A stretch of DNA of 35,229 nucleotides from an uncultured Bacilli bacterium (GTDB taxonomy: Bacteria; Bacillota_I; Bacilli_A; RF39; UBA660), in assembly GCA_944358165.1 (NCBI GenBank), contig CALVQS010000003.1, forward strand, positions 1-35,229. The letters run 5' to 3'. The notes under the pieces are model-generated. The model was not told the DNA's origin. It saw only the letters and a program-made list of their open reading frames with translations, and did no database searches. Every line of letters begins with the position of its first letter. Within the stretch, counting starts at the first letter, position 1. The translations under genes were made by a program, and so were the position numbers. Below are positions 24,083-30,822 of this stretch, piece by piece.

Positions 24083-24111
24083 TTGAATTTTTTAATAGAA
24101 CATATTACAAT
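24083..24111 (+). promoter_or_regulatory. Candidate rightward promoter of an untranslated RNA
   Basis: TTGAAT at 24083-24088, a 17-base spacer, and TACAAT at 24106-24111. No plus-strand gene begins within 270 bases; the predicted start (about 24118) coincides with the left arm of the 13-bp inverted repeat, so the product would be a structured RNA antisense to the downstream tail of the small minus-strand gene. Confidence 0.4.
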
Positions 24112-24114
24112 AAA

Positions 24115-24199
24115 AGTGTAGTTCTGAAATGAAACCTACACTCCTATTAAGATTTAAAATATTAAAAATTTAGTTATTATTTATAAATTTCAGAACTAC
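24115..24199. repeat. Two mutually exclusive hairpins sharing one arm
   Basis: AGTGTAG (24115-24121) can pair with CTACACT (24135-24141). GTAGTTCTGAAAT (24118-24130) can pair with ATTTCAGAACTAC (24187-24199), 13 bp perfect. The two stems share 24118-24121 and cannot form together. On the minus strand the smaller stem is followed by TTTTATT and would act as terminator for the 32-residue peptide gene. Confidence 0.6.
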
Positions 24200-24204
24200 C
24201 TATT

Positions 24205-24303
24205 TTAACTATAAATAGCATATGATATTACTGTTGCGGCAACGGAAGCAATCATTGCTATTAACATACACCATGCAAATATTTTTCTTGCTTTTTTACT
24301 CAT
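24205..24303 (-). CDS. Small membrane peptide (32 aa), DUF4044-like
   Basis: Reads MSKKARKIFAWCMLIAMI followed by ASVAATVISYAIYS. A basic N-terminus and one hydrophobic helix (residues 8-31) resemble the short DUF4044-type peptides annotated in many Firmicutes; function unknown. GAGG eight bases before the ATG (24301-24303) and a minus-strand promoter candidate (TTGAAA-17-TAAATT, 24338-24366) support expression. It is divergent from the SpoIIM-like gene and is followed by the inverted-repeat region. DUF membership is from memory of the pattern. Confidence 0.6.
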   Translation of the reverse strand: MSKKARKIFAWCMLIAMIASVAATVISYAIYS

Positions 24304-24337
24304 ATTAAATCCTCATTTCTTTTTAATTCTCTATAAT

Positions 24338-24372
24338 AATTTATCATATTTTAAGCTTTTTTTCAATATAAT
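24338..24372. promoter_or_regulatory. Back-to-back promoters for the 32-aa peptide (-) and SpoIIM-like gene (+)
   Basis: On the minus strand, TTGAAA (24361-24366), 17 bases, TAAATT (24338-24343). On the plus strand a consensus TATAAT at 24367-24372 directly abuts the minus-strand -35, so the polymerases would exclude each other. The plus -35 is not recognisable. Confidence 0.45.
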
Positions 24373-24387
24373 TTAATGGTGAAGGTT

Positions 24388-24954
24388 ATGAAACTGTGGA
24401 AAAAAGGCTTTATGATAGACAAAAAGCAGTTACGAGTAGGGTTTATTATATTATTGTTAGGAGTCTTTTTAGGCTTCTTATTTTATATTAAATTAGATTC
24501 TACTACTATATTAGAACAAATCAAAAATATTGATACCTATTTACAAGGTACGCATATTAATTTTATTTGGCTGCATATTCTTGTCTTATTCTTTCTTTTT
24601 AGTGTATCCTTTTCTTTTGTTTTCTTATTTTTCTTTGCTATTTATTTTATTTGGGAGATTGCTTGTGCTAGTTATGCTTGCTTTATTTTTATAGATGTAT
24701 TTGGATTTATGGGGCTTTTCTTTGGAATTTCTTATAATATTGTTATAAAGTTTGTATTTTTAATATTACTTCTTGTAATCTTTAAAAAATTATATTTTCT
24801 TCTTAAGAATCGTAATCATTCAGAATTAGGACAAATTATTCGAAAAACAAAGTTGGAAATTGCTTTCTTTTTCATTTTGATTTTGGTATATGATGTTTTC
24901 TTATATTTTATGGGTAGTGAAATTTTACTTAAGCTTACTTTTCTTGTTCAATAA
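24388..24954 (+). CDS. Multi-pass membrane protein, SpoIIM-like
   Basis: 188 residues with five or so hydrophobic helices. The layout (N-terminal helix GFIILLLGVFLGFLFYI, an external loop of about 30 residues, a cluster of helices, then DVFGFMGLFFGISYNIVIKF and a last pair) resembles stage II sporulation protein M, a membrane partner of the engulfment machinery, which also occurs in non-sporulating Firmicutes. I see topology and a few motif-like positions rather than strong identity, so this stays tentative. ATG 24388 is preferred over 24376 because GGTGAAGG lies between them. It sits alone between mutY and mnmA. Confidence 0.45.
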   Translation: MKLWKKGFMIDKKQLRVGFIILLLGVFLGFLFYIKLDSTTILEQIKNIDTYLQGTHINFIWLHILVLFFLFSVSFSFVFLFFFAIYFIWEIACASYACFIFIDVFGFMGLFFGISYNIVIKFVFLILLLVIFKKLYFLLKNRNHSELGQIIRKTKLEIAFFFILILVYDVFLYFMGSEILLKLTFLVQ

Positions 24955-24972
24955 TTTAGTTTGTGTTATAAT
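24944..24972 (+). promoter_or_regulatory. Promoter of mnmA
   Basis: TTGTTC at 24944-24949, a 17-base spacer, and TATAAT at 24967-24972. It overlaps the last codons of the preceding membrane protein. Confidence 0.65.
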
Positions 24973-24989
24973 GTTTATTGTGATGTATT

Positions 24990-26093
24990 ATGAAAAAAGT
25001 AATTGTTGGAATTAGTGGGGGAGTGGATTCGGCTGTAGCTGCTTATCTCCTTAAAAAAGAGGGGTATCAAGTAGAAGGACTTTTTATGAGAAATTGGGAT
25101 GCAGCGTTAAATAATGATTATTTAGGAAATCCTACTTTGAATGAAAATATTTGTCCTCAAGAACAGGATTATAATGATGCCAAAGTTGCTTGTGAAATCC
25201 TTGGGATTCCCCTTCATAGAGTTGATTTTATTAAAGAATATTGGGATTATGTGTTTACTTATTTTTTGGAAGAATTAAAAAAGGGGAGAACACCAAATCC
25301 GGATATGCTTTGCAATAAATTTATTAAGTTTGATTTGTTTAAGAAGGAAGCTTTTAAATTAGGTGCTGATTATATTGCTACTGGTCATTACGCAAAAGTA
25401 AAAGATGGAAGATTATATAAAGCCCGTGATTTAAATAAGGATCAAACCTATTTTTTAGCAGATATTACAAAAGAACAGCTTCTCAATGTTTTATTTCCTT
25501 TAGGAGAATACACCAAGCCAGAAGTTCGAGAGATTGCTTTAGAAATTGGTCTTAATGTTGCTAAAAAGAAGGATTCAACCGGTATTTGTTTTATTGGTGA
25601 AAGACATTATCAAGAATTTATTAAAAATTATTTAAAACCAAACCCTGGAGATATTGTGGATGTCGAAACTGGAAAAGTAATTGGTAAACATACAGGACTT
25701 ATGAATTATACTATTGGTCAAAGAAGAAATGTTGGTCTTAGTGGAGATGAGATGCGTCATTATGTGTGTGGTAAAAATGTTTCTAAAAATATTTTATATG
25801 TAGCTTTTGGTGATAGTGAATACTTATATAGTGATGCTTGTACTTTGGATTCTATTAATCTTTTAGGAAAGCTACCAGAAAAAATCCATGTTAAATTTCG
25901 TTACCGGGGTGAAGAAGTGGAAGCTAATGTTGTGAGTATAAGTGATGAGGAAATTAAAATATCTTATCCATCTAAAGCTAAAAGTGTTACTCCAGGACAA
26001 GCTTGTGTCTTTTATGATGGGGATGAATGCTTAGGCTGTGGCTTTATTAAAGATGTCTATAAAAATGGCGAAAAACTTTGGTATTTATCTTAA
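24990..26093 (+). CDS. mnmA: tRNA-specific 2-thiouridylase
   Basis: Thiolates U34 of tRNA-Lys, Glu and Gln. PP-loop ATP site VGISGGVDSAVAAYLL at the N-terminus. Catalytic Cys108 in TPNPDMLCNKFIKF and Cys200 in DSTGICFIGERHYQEF, the pair that forms the persulfide and disulfide during transfer. The NYTIGQRRNVG motif and the C-terminal beta domain (HVKFRYRG; SVTPGQACVFYDG) complete the family. 367 residues, standard. The sulfur-donating desulfurase gene is not in the window. Confidence 0.97.
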   Translation: MKKVIVGISGGVDSAVAAYLLKKEGYQVEGLFMRNWDAALNNDYLGNPTLNENICPQEQDYNDAKVACEILGIPLHRVDFIKEYWDYVFTYFLEELKKGRTPNPDMLCNKFIKFDLFKKEAFKLGADYIATGHYAKVKDGRLYKARDLNKDQTYFLADITKEQLLNVLFPLGEYTKPEVREIALEIGLNVAKKKDSTGICFIGERHYQEFIKNYLKPNPGDIVDVETGKVIGKHTGLMNYTIGQRRNVGLSGDEMRHYVCGKNVSKNILYVAFGDSEYLYSDACTLDSINLLGKLPEKIHVKFRYRGEEVEANVVSISDEEIKISYPSKAKSVTPGQACVFYDGDECLGCGFIKDVYKNGEKLWYLS

Positions 26094-26109
26094 TATTTTG
26101 AACATTTGC

Positions 26110-26139
26110 TTGACAGATAAGTGTTAAGTAATTTATAAT
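26110..26139 (+). promoter_or_regulatory. Promoter of the HTH/anchored-protein operon
   Basis: Consensus TTGACA at 26110-26115, an 18-base spacer, and consensus TATAAT at 26134-26139. AAAGGAGA at 26156-26163 and ATG at 26169 follow. By sequence it is among the strongest promoters in the window. Confidence 0.8.
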
Positions 26140-26168
26140 TAAAGTGTAAAGTAAAAAGGAGAATCATT

Positions 26169-26945
26169 ATGAATAGTTTAAATGAATTATTACAGGAATT
26201 AGGAATTTCAAAAGTACGACTTGCTAAATATTTAAATGTTTCAAGACAAATGGTTTATAATTATTTAGAGTTAGAAGATTTGAATAAATGGCCAAAAGAA
26301 AAAAAGATTTTATTATTAAAGCTTCTTGATATTGAAGATGGTACGGATGAGGCAATTCGTGGAATTAAAATTACAACTGATTACTTAATGGCTGTAGAAA
26401 ATCGACTTAATCAAGGAGTTAAAAATACCAGTGATATGGATAATTATTTTGATATGAAAGGCTTAGATAAAGAAAGTCAAACTTTACTTGCTGATATCAA
26501 TTATTTATTAAAAGAAAAGTTACTTGATGAAAATAAAAAAGATGAAAATTTTTATGTGGTAAGTTATTTGTATCATATGTTGCAATCTATGGATAATGTT
26601 CCAGAAATTAAGTATATTTTGGGATATATGTCTAAGACTACAGGATTTATTAGTCCAGATGAATATGCTTTTAACGAAGATAAACAATTTATTTTTGAAG
26701 CAATTTTATATTCTGCTTTAACTTTATACAACAATGGGGGAGCAAGTAGAAGTAAATTAAAAGAAAGTCATAAGAGATTTGTTCAAGAAATTGAACAAAA
26801 AAATGAGGAAAAATTAAGTAGAACTCAACAACTAAATACGATAAAAATTCAAGCTTTAAGAGAGCTCGGATATGATCAAATGACAGAAGCAAATGCTGCA
26901 GAAGTGCTTGAAAAAATTGCGGAGATAGAAACGAGAAAAGTATAA
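26169..26945 (+). CDS. Helix-turn-helix regulator with helical C-terminal domain
   Basis: 258 residues. Residues about 3-55 form an XRE-like HTH (LNELLQELGISKVRLAKYLNVSRQMVYNYLELEDL), in which SKVRLAKYLNVSRQMVYNY is the DNA-reading unit. The remainder is helical and charged (FDMKGLDKESQTLLADINYLLKEKLLDENK; TRTQ-like C-terminal helices) with no enzyme motif that I recognise; it may be a sensor or dimerisation region. TGA/ATG overlap with the next gene (a shared base around 26945) indicates co-translation, so it may regulate or be regulated by the anchored protein. Strong TTGACA-18-TATAAT promoter upstream. Target unknown. Confidence 0.65.
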   Translation: MNSLNELLQELGISKVRLAKYLNVSRQMVYNYLELEDLNKWPKEKKILLLKLLDIEDGTDEAIRGIKITTDYLMAVENRLNQGVKNTSDMDNYFDMKGLDKESQTLLADINYLLKEKLLDENKKDENFYVVSYLYHMLQSMDNVPEIKYILGYMSKTTGFISPDEYAFNEDKQFIFEAILYSALTLYNNGGASRSKLKESHKRFVQEIEQKNEEKLSRTQQLNTIKIQALRELGYDQMTEANAAEVLEKIAEIETRKV

Positions 26946-27748
26946 TGAATAAAAAGGTAGTATTTGGAGTAGGCATTTTAATCATTGTAGTCGTTGTATT
27001 ATTGGTTATTTTCTTAGGAGATAAGCATTTAGATATGACCAGCACGCAAGTTTCAACCCTATACTCTTATTTAGGAGAAGTTGATGTAAATCGTTGTGGT
27101 GGCCTAAATCAATATATTGGTGAAGAAGTCACTTATGATGACCTTTCTAATAACAATAAAATGTGTATTGCTTATTATGAGTTAAGTAATGATGAAAAAT
27201 CGAGTGATACTCACGAAGTTACTTCAACTAATGATAACGATTTAGATATTTGTGAAATAGGAGAGGGGATTCGTCTTGTAGCTAGTGAAGGGGAAGATAC
27301 TTGTAGTTTTGAAGTAATAGCTAAAGAAGATTTAGAGGATGCCTATCAAACAGTTTATGGTAATGAACTTCCAGAAGACGAAGAATTTTATATTGGTAGT
27401 AATATTGCTTGTTATTTAGAAGAAGATCAATATTATTGTGGAGAGGCAGAGACCTTTGTTCAGTCTTTAACTCCAGAAGCAACCGTATATCGTTTAATGG
27501 ATTCTGCAATCAAAAAGTTAAATGGTGATATTGTTATTTCTGATTACTATTTAAAAGTATCTGATAACAAGTGTTACCCATCAGGAACTTTTGAAGATGA
27601 AATTACGGCTTGTTCTGATGCTTTAGCTGATGATGCAAGTATTCAAATTGATGAGGATTTTGTTCGTGAATATGGTACTTTATACGAACATGTTTTTAAA
27701 GAAAATGCTGATGGTAGTTATTACTGGTATTCTAGTAATTTAAAATAA
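26945..27748 (+). CDS. Membrane-anchored extracellular protein with eight cysteines, unknown
   Basis: 267 residues. One N-terminal transmembrane anchor (residues 5-24, GVGILIIVVVVLLVIFLG) after MNKKV, then an acidic extracytoplasmic domain. It holds eight cysteines at 51, 74, 103, 120, 156, 165, 210 and 223; all lie outside the membrane, and the even number suggests up to four disulfides, unusual for a Firmicute of this type. There is no lipobox cysteine, so it is not a lipoprotein. I recognise no family. It is translationally coupled to the HTH gene and ended by a terminator. It is the last plus-strand gene before the predicted dif site. Confidence 0.65.
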   Translation: MNKKVVFGVGILIIVVVVLLVIFLGDKHLDMTSTQVSTLYSYLGEVDVNRCGGLNQYIGEEVTYDDLSNNNKMCIAYYELSNDEKSSDTHEVTSTNDNDLDICEIGEGIRLVASEGEDTCSFEVIAKEDLEDAYQTVYGNELPEDEEFYIGSNIACYLEEDQYYCGEAETFVQSLTPEATVYRLMDSAIKKLNGDIVISDYYLKVSDNKCYPSGTFEDEITACSDALADDASIQIDEDFVREYGTLYEHVFKENADGSYYWYSSNLK

Positions 27749-27776
27749 GAGCTTAAGAAAAATAAGTTCTTTTTTT
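27747..27776 (+). terminator. Terminator after the anchored-protein gene
   Basis: AAGAGCTTA (27747-27755) pairs with TAAGTTCTT (27763-27771) over 9 bp with one wobble, followed by T residues to 27776. Confidence 0.85.
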
Positions 27777-27807
27777 GAAATTTAATTTCTAATATATAAT
27801 ATATATA

Positions 27808-27888
27808 TTATAACCTTATTTAATTATATTAATAAGGATATACGCGCGTGTGTTTTAACCTTTTTTAATTTATAAAATAAGGTTATAA
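27808..27888. repeat. Nested palindrome with alternating AACCTT/AAGGTT arms
   Basis: Outer arms TTATAACCTTATTT (27808-27821) and AAATAAGGTTATAA (27875-27888) are perfectly complementary (14 bp). Inside, CCTTATT (27814-27820) can pair with AATAAGG (27831-27837), and AACCTT (27857-27862) with AAGGTT (27879-27884). The centre holds ACGCGCGT (27842-27849), a GC palindrome in an otherwise nearly pure AT stretch. It may be a cruciform or a clustered protein-binding site. Confidence 0.7.
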
Positions 27889-28052
27889 ATTATTTTTTTA
27901 AATTCTTATAATGTTTTTAATTAAAAAATTATTTTATAATTTATATGATTTGAATTTGTTGCATTAAGTTGTGGTAAGCTTTGGATTTATCTTAAATGTA
28001 ATAAATTATGAGTTTTTTTATTTAAAATTCATTAATTTTTTCTAATTATTTT

Positions 28053-28080
28053 AGTTCGCTAAATATATATTATGTAAACT
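28053..28080 (+). other. dif: dif site (chromosome dimer resolution), Bacillus type
   Basis: XerC-side arm AGTTCGCTAAA (28053-28063), central TATATA (28064-28069), XerD-side arm TTATGTAAACT (28070-28080). Compared with the B. subtilis dif sequence as I remember it, the central six and the XerD arm are identical and the XerC arm shares 6 of 11 positions (23 of 28 overall). The context agrees: gene orientation switches here, there is no gene within 60 bases, and a XerD-type recombinase lies 2.7 kb away. Confidence 0.78.
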
Positions 28081-28086
28081 TGCTTC

Positions 28087-28139
28087 TAAAAAGTATTTTA
28101 AAGCATAATATTTGGTATTACGTTTTAGAATACTTTTTA
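28087..28139 (-). terminator. 16-bp hairpin, probable terminator of the methyltransferase gene
   Basis: TAAAAAGTATTTTAAA (28087-28102) pairs with TTTAGAATACTTTTTA (28124-28139), 16 bp with one G-T pair and a 21-base loop, 8 bases beyond the end of the minus-strand methyltransferase gene. The T-run lies at the foot of the stem rather than after it, so its efficiency is uncertain. It starts 6 bases from the dif site. Confidence 0.6.
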
Positions 28140-28146
28140 AATTTTA

Positions 28147-29034
28147 CTATTCCTTATATTGTTCTTTTACTTCTTTTAAGAATTTTGCTATTTCTTTTTC
28201 ATGATTTTTAAAAAACCAACTTATATGATTTTTAATGTAATTTTCTCTAATCTCTTTATTATTTAAGTCATATGGACATCTTTTCATTCTTTCATCAATG
28301 CTATCGAAGCCAACAAATTTTTCTTTTAATCTTTCCTGAGCAATTTTGACGTATTCCGGGTTTAATTCTATTCCTATGCAATTTCTATTTAATTGTTGAC
28401 ATACTCTTATACATGTTCCAGAGCCCAAAAAAGGATCTAAGACAGTGTCTTGCTTATTTGAAGAAGTTAAAATCATTCTTTCGTATAATCCTTCTGGCTT
28501 TTGGGTTGGATGTATTTGACGATTTTTATTACAATAATGCATGTGTGAGAATGTCCAAACATTTCCTGGATTAGATCCACGCATATTATTGATCTTTCGA
28601 TAGTATTTTTGAGGGACACGTATATCATCTAAGTTGAATTTAAAGTTTTTTTCATTTTTTGTAAACATTAAAATATCGTCATGTCTAGGTGAAAATCCCC
28701 TAGTCTTCCCTATTCCTTGAGTATAATTCCATGTAATCCAACTATTAAAATACATATGTAATTCTTGTTCTAAAATTATATATATATATGATATATATCT
28801 CATTCCCATAAAAACATATATTGTTCCGTCTTTTTTTAGGACTCTTTTTGCTTCGGATAGCCATTTTCTTGAAAAGTCTAAATATTCTTCAAATTCCAAA
28901 TTATCTTTGCTTAAACCATAATTTTTGCTTAAATTATAAGGTGGATCGGCAATTATCAAATCAATACTTTCGCTTGGTATTTTTTTTAATGCTATTAAAG
29001 CATCATTGCAAATGATCTCTAGTCTTTGATCCAT
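28147..29034 (-). CDS. Type II DNA methyltransferase, probably N6-adenine (beta class)
   Basis: 295 residues. Catalytic motif IV is ADPPYNLS (Asp30 to Tyr33) at the N-terminus and the SAM motif I is LDPFLGSGTC near residue 205, so the order is catalytic-then-SAM, the beta class. DPPY favours adenine-N6 over cytosine-N4 (SPPY/W). QIHPTQKPEGLYERMI is the motif preceding the SAM site in this class. The region between holds the target-recognition sequence, giving no readable specificity. The gene lies behind the nuclease gene, overlapping it by 16 bases, so the pair is one operon; the methylase protects the host. Only one terminator-like hairpin separates it from dif. Confidence 0.88.
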   Translation of the reverse strand: MDQRLEIICNDALIALKKIPSESIDLIIADPPYNLSKNYGLSKDNLEFEEYLDFSRKWLSEAKRVLKKDGTIYVFMGMRYISYIYIILEQELHMYFNSWITWNYTQGIGKTRGFSPRHDDILMFTKNEKNFKFNLDDIRVPQKYYRKINNMRGSNPGNVWTFSHMHYCNKNRQIHPTQKPEGLYERMILTSSNKQDTVLDPFLGSGTCIRVCQQLNRNCIGIELNPEYVKIAQERLKEKFVGFDSIDERMKRCPYDLNNKEIRENYIKNHISWFFKNHEKEIAKFLKEVKEQYKE

Positions 29035-29783
29035 TTATTATTTTTTGCCTCTCTATAAAAATCATTTATAGTTCTTCTACTACTTTTTAAATATTTTGAA
29101 TCTAATAATTGACAAAATTGCCAAGTGGTTCTGTATTGATAGGTTACATAATGAATATCTTTTATTTGTATTTGGCCTGTTCCTAAAGCTGGATTATAGT
29201 TAATATCAGAATCAGAAATGTATTTTAGATCATATGCATTATGGGATGTCATTTCCATTATTCCGTCCATTAATCCCGTTTTTTTATTTCTTTCACAATA
29301 TACTTTATATTTTATTGATAAAATAATAAACATGAAATCAGGATCAATTACATATGCAGTCCTAATTCTTGAAAAGGATGTAATATTAGGACTTTTTCCA
29401 GAAGAAATAATGTCATCAGCTGTAGCTTTTACATCTATATTTCCCGTGATTGAATGATTGTCTTTTTTAAATTGCAGAATTATATCAGCAATTCCTAGTC
29501 GCTGTTGAGCTTCAACATTGATTAGAGAATATTTATTTTCTGAAATATTTTTAATTTCTGAAAAAACTTCCGTTGCCCAAGCTTCAATCATAGGACCAGC
29601 AATCTTGTTTATATTTTCTAAGGGGAGTCCCATTTTTAAATTTGTGTTTAAAATTATTTTATAGTTATTTGCTTTTATTCTATCTTCTAATATTGAATTA
29701 ATAGTTTCTATAACAAATTTACTATCCTCTTTGTATGTTTTGCTTTCTATTGGTATTTTAAAGTTTAAATCTTTATATTCCAT
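29019..29783 (-). CDS. Putative type II restriction endonuclease (PD-(D/E)XK type)
   Basis: 254 residues. A core with Glu67/Glu72 (MIEAWATEVF), then Asp100 in RLGIADIIL and, after 16 residues, Asp117-Val-Lys119 in GNIDVKATADD reproduces the D...(E/D)xK metal centre in its DxK form, with a preceding Gln-Gln-Arg loop. The remaining sequence has no family I recognise; the main reason to call it a restriction enzyme is its overlap with the methyltransferase gene. The ATG at 29790 lies next to AAGGAG; the ATG at 29781-29783 has better spacing and is used. Specificity is unknown. The alternative is a non-restriction nuclease. Confidence 0.65.
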   Translation of the reverse strand: MEYKDLNFKIPIESKTYKEDSKFVIETINSILEDRIKANNYKIILNTNLKMGLPLENINKIAGPMIEAWATEVFSEIKNISENKYSLINVEAQQRLGIADIILQFKKDNHSITGNIDVKATADDIISSGKSPNITSFSRIRTAYVIDPDFMFIILSIKYKVYCERNKKTGLMDGIMEMTSHNAYDLKYISDSDINYNPALGTGQIQIKDIHYVTYQYRTTWQFCQLLDSKYLKSSRRTINDFYREAKNNKWIKD

Positions 29784-29805
29784 AAATATCATTCTCCTTA
29801 AATTA

Positions 29806-29834
29806 ATTATACTATAAAAAAATATTTATTGGAA
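29806..29834 (-). promoter_or_regulatory. Promoter of the restriction-modification operon
   Basis: Read on the minus strand: TTCCAA (29829-29834), a 17-base spacer, and TATAAT (29806-29811). The -10 is perfect and the -35 weak. No controller-protein (C-box) repeat is visible. Confidence 0.45.
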
Positions 29835-29845
29835 TATTTCTTAAA

Positions 29846-30598
29846 TTAAAAACAAAAATAATTAAATAAGATTAATACCGTACCTATTAATAATCCTAAG
29901 TATAAATATTTGTTTAAATTGTATTTTTTAGCTTTTGGAAATATGACTTCTATTGCTAATGTAATCATGATTCCACCAACTAACAAGAGAATCATACTGA
30001 TTAGTTCATCTGTAATATATTTACTTAAGAATATATAGGCAATGATTGCTCCAATTGGTTCAGCAATACCAGATAAGAATGTTTTAAAAATAGCATTCTT
30101 TTTTGATCTAGTAGCATAATAAATAGGCACGGCAATAGAAATACCTTCTGGAATATTGTGGAATGCTATTGCAAGGCTTAGTTTTAATCCAAGTTCGATA
30201 TCTTTATAAGAACTCATAAATGTAGCAATTCCTTCAGGAAAGTTATGGAGAATTAATGCTAGCATATTTAATATACCAAGTTTATATAAATCATTTTTTG
30301 CTTCGGTTTTATTCATGAGTTTGTGTAAGTATTTTACAAGGATAATTCCAATTATAAAGGAAATTAAAGAAATAAGTATTCCCTTCCCTATTTTATAATT
30401 AGAAATCAAGATATAAGTTGATTCTGGTATTAAATCCGTGATACTAATACCAATCATAATGGCTAAAGAAAAAGATAGTGATGCAGTTATAAATTTGTTA
30501 ATATTTTGTTCTTTCCATTTAAAAAAAATGACAAAAGAGCCTAAAATTGTGGATAAACCTGCAATGGTAGAAACTAGTAATGCACCAATTATTTCCAT
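29846..30598 (-). CDS. ZIP-family metal transporter (ZupT-like)
   Basis: Imports divalent metal ions (zinc, perhaps iron or manganese) across the membrane. 250 residues, eight predicted helices. The two metal-binding helices read ALILHNFPEGIATF and AIAFHNIPEGISIA, the hallmark H-N-x-P-E-G pairs, and SGIAEPIGAI follows as in bacterial ZupT. A charged loop (MNKTEAKNDLYK) separates the halves, but the His-rich loop of many eukaryotic ZIPs is absent. ATG 30596-30598 with GTGGTGATGTT. It stands alone between the R-M operon and the 39-residue peptide gene, transcribed divergently from the latter. Confidence 0.92.
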   Translation of the reverse strand: MEIIGALLVSTIAGLSTILGSFVIFFKWKEQNINKFITASLSFSLAIMIGISITDLIPESTYILISNYKIGKGILISLISFIIGIILVKYLHKLMNKTEAKNDLYKLGILNMLALILHNFPEGIATFMSSYKDIELGLKLSLAIAFHNIPEGISIAVPIYYATRSKKNAIFKTFLSGIAEPIGAIIAYIFLSKYITDELISMILLLVGGIMITLAIEVIFPKAKKYNLNKYLYLGLLIGTVLILFNYFCF

Positions 30599-30668
30599 AA
30601 CATCACCACTTAATTATATGAATTCTTTTATTTAATTAGTCCATAATAATAGTGGGAGGTAAAAGAAC

Positions 30669-30788
30669 ATGAAAAATAATAGAGAAAATAAGAACTCTAA
30701 AAATAATAAGAATTGTAGAAGTTCAAAAAGCGAATCTAGAAATTCTAGAAACGAAAGAAGTTCTAAAGCTAATAGAGAAGCTCGCTAA
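30669..30788 (+). CDS. Basic low-complexity peptide (39 aa), unknown
   Basis: Begins MKNNRENKNSKNNKNCRSSK and continues SESRNSRNERSSKANREAR. It is composed almost entirely of Asn, Lys, Arg, Ser and Glu, with one Cys and no hydrophobic core, so it is likely unstructured and might bind nucleic acid or other polyanions. GGGAGGT at 30654-30660, 9 bases before the ATG, is a strong ribosome site and a good terminator begins six bases after the stop, which is why I accept it as a gene. Similar Asn/Ser/Lys-rich small proteins occur in Clostridia, but I do not assign a family. Faces xerD across a shared terminator. Confidence 0.6.
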   Translation: MKNNRENKNSKNNKNCRSSKSESRNSRNERSSKANREAR

Positions 30789-30793
30789 TTTTC

Positions 30794-30822
30794 AAAAGCC
30801 ACGATTTAATGGTGGCTTTTTT
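30794..30822. terminator. Bidirectional terminator between the 39-aa peptide gene and xerD
   Basis: AAAAGCCAC (30794-30802) and GTGGCTTTT (30812-30820) form a perfect 9-bp stem with T residues after it on the plus strand (to 30822) and TTTTGAAAATT on the minus strand. Its right arm encodes the last codons (KSHH) and the loop the stop codon of xerD. Confidence 0.85.

Larger units (their letters stand above)
27777..28146. other. 370-base AT-rich gene-free region around dif
   Basis: No credible gene in any frame. It contains a nested palindrome with four AACCTT/AAGGTT arms (27808-27888) around an ACGCGCGT core, about 150 bases of plain AT-rich sequence, the dif-like site (28053-28080), and a 16-bp hairpin (28087-28139). 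It is the boundary between the plus-strand gene block on the left and the minus-strand R-M block on the right. Confidence 0.7.

Noticed and set aside
24129..24173. 14-codon plus-strand frame (MKPTLLLRFKILKI) inside the inverted-repeat region
   Set aside because: No ribosome site; the ATG lies in a predicted stem. Toxin identity cannot be supported.
26689..27045. 118-codon minus-strand frame
   Set aside because: Overlaps the end of the HTH gene and the start of the anchored protein; low-complexity complement with no ribosome site.
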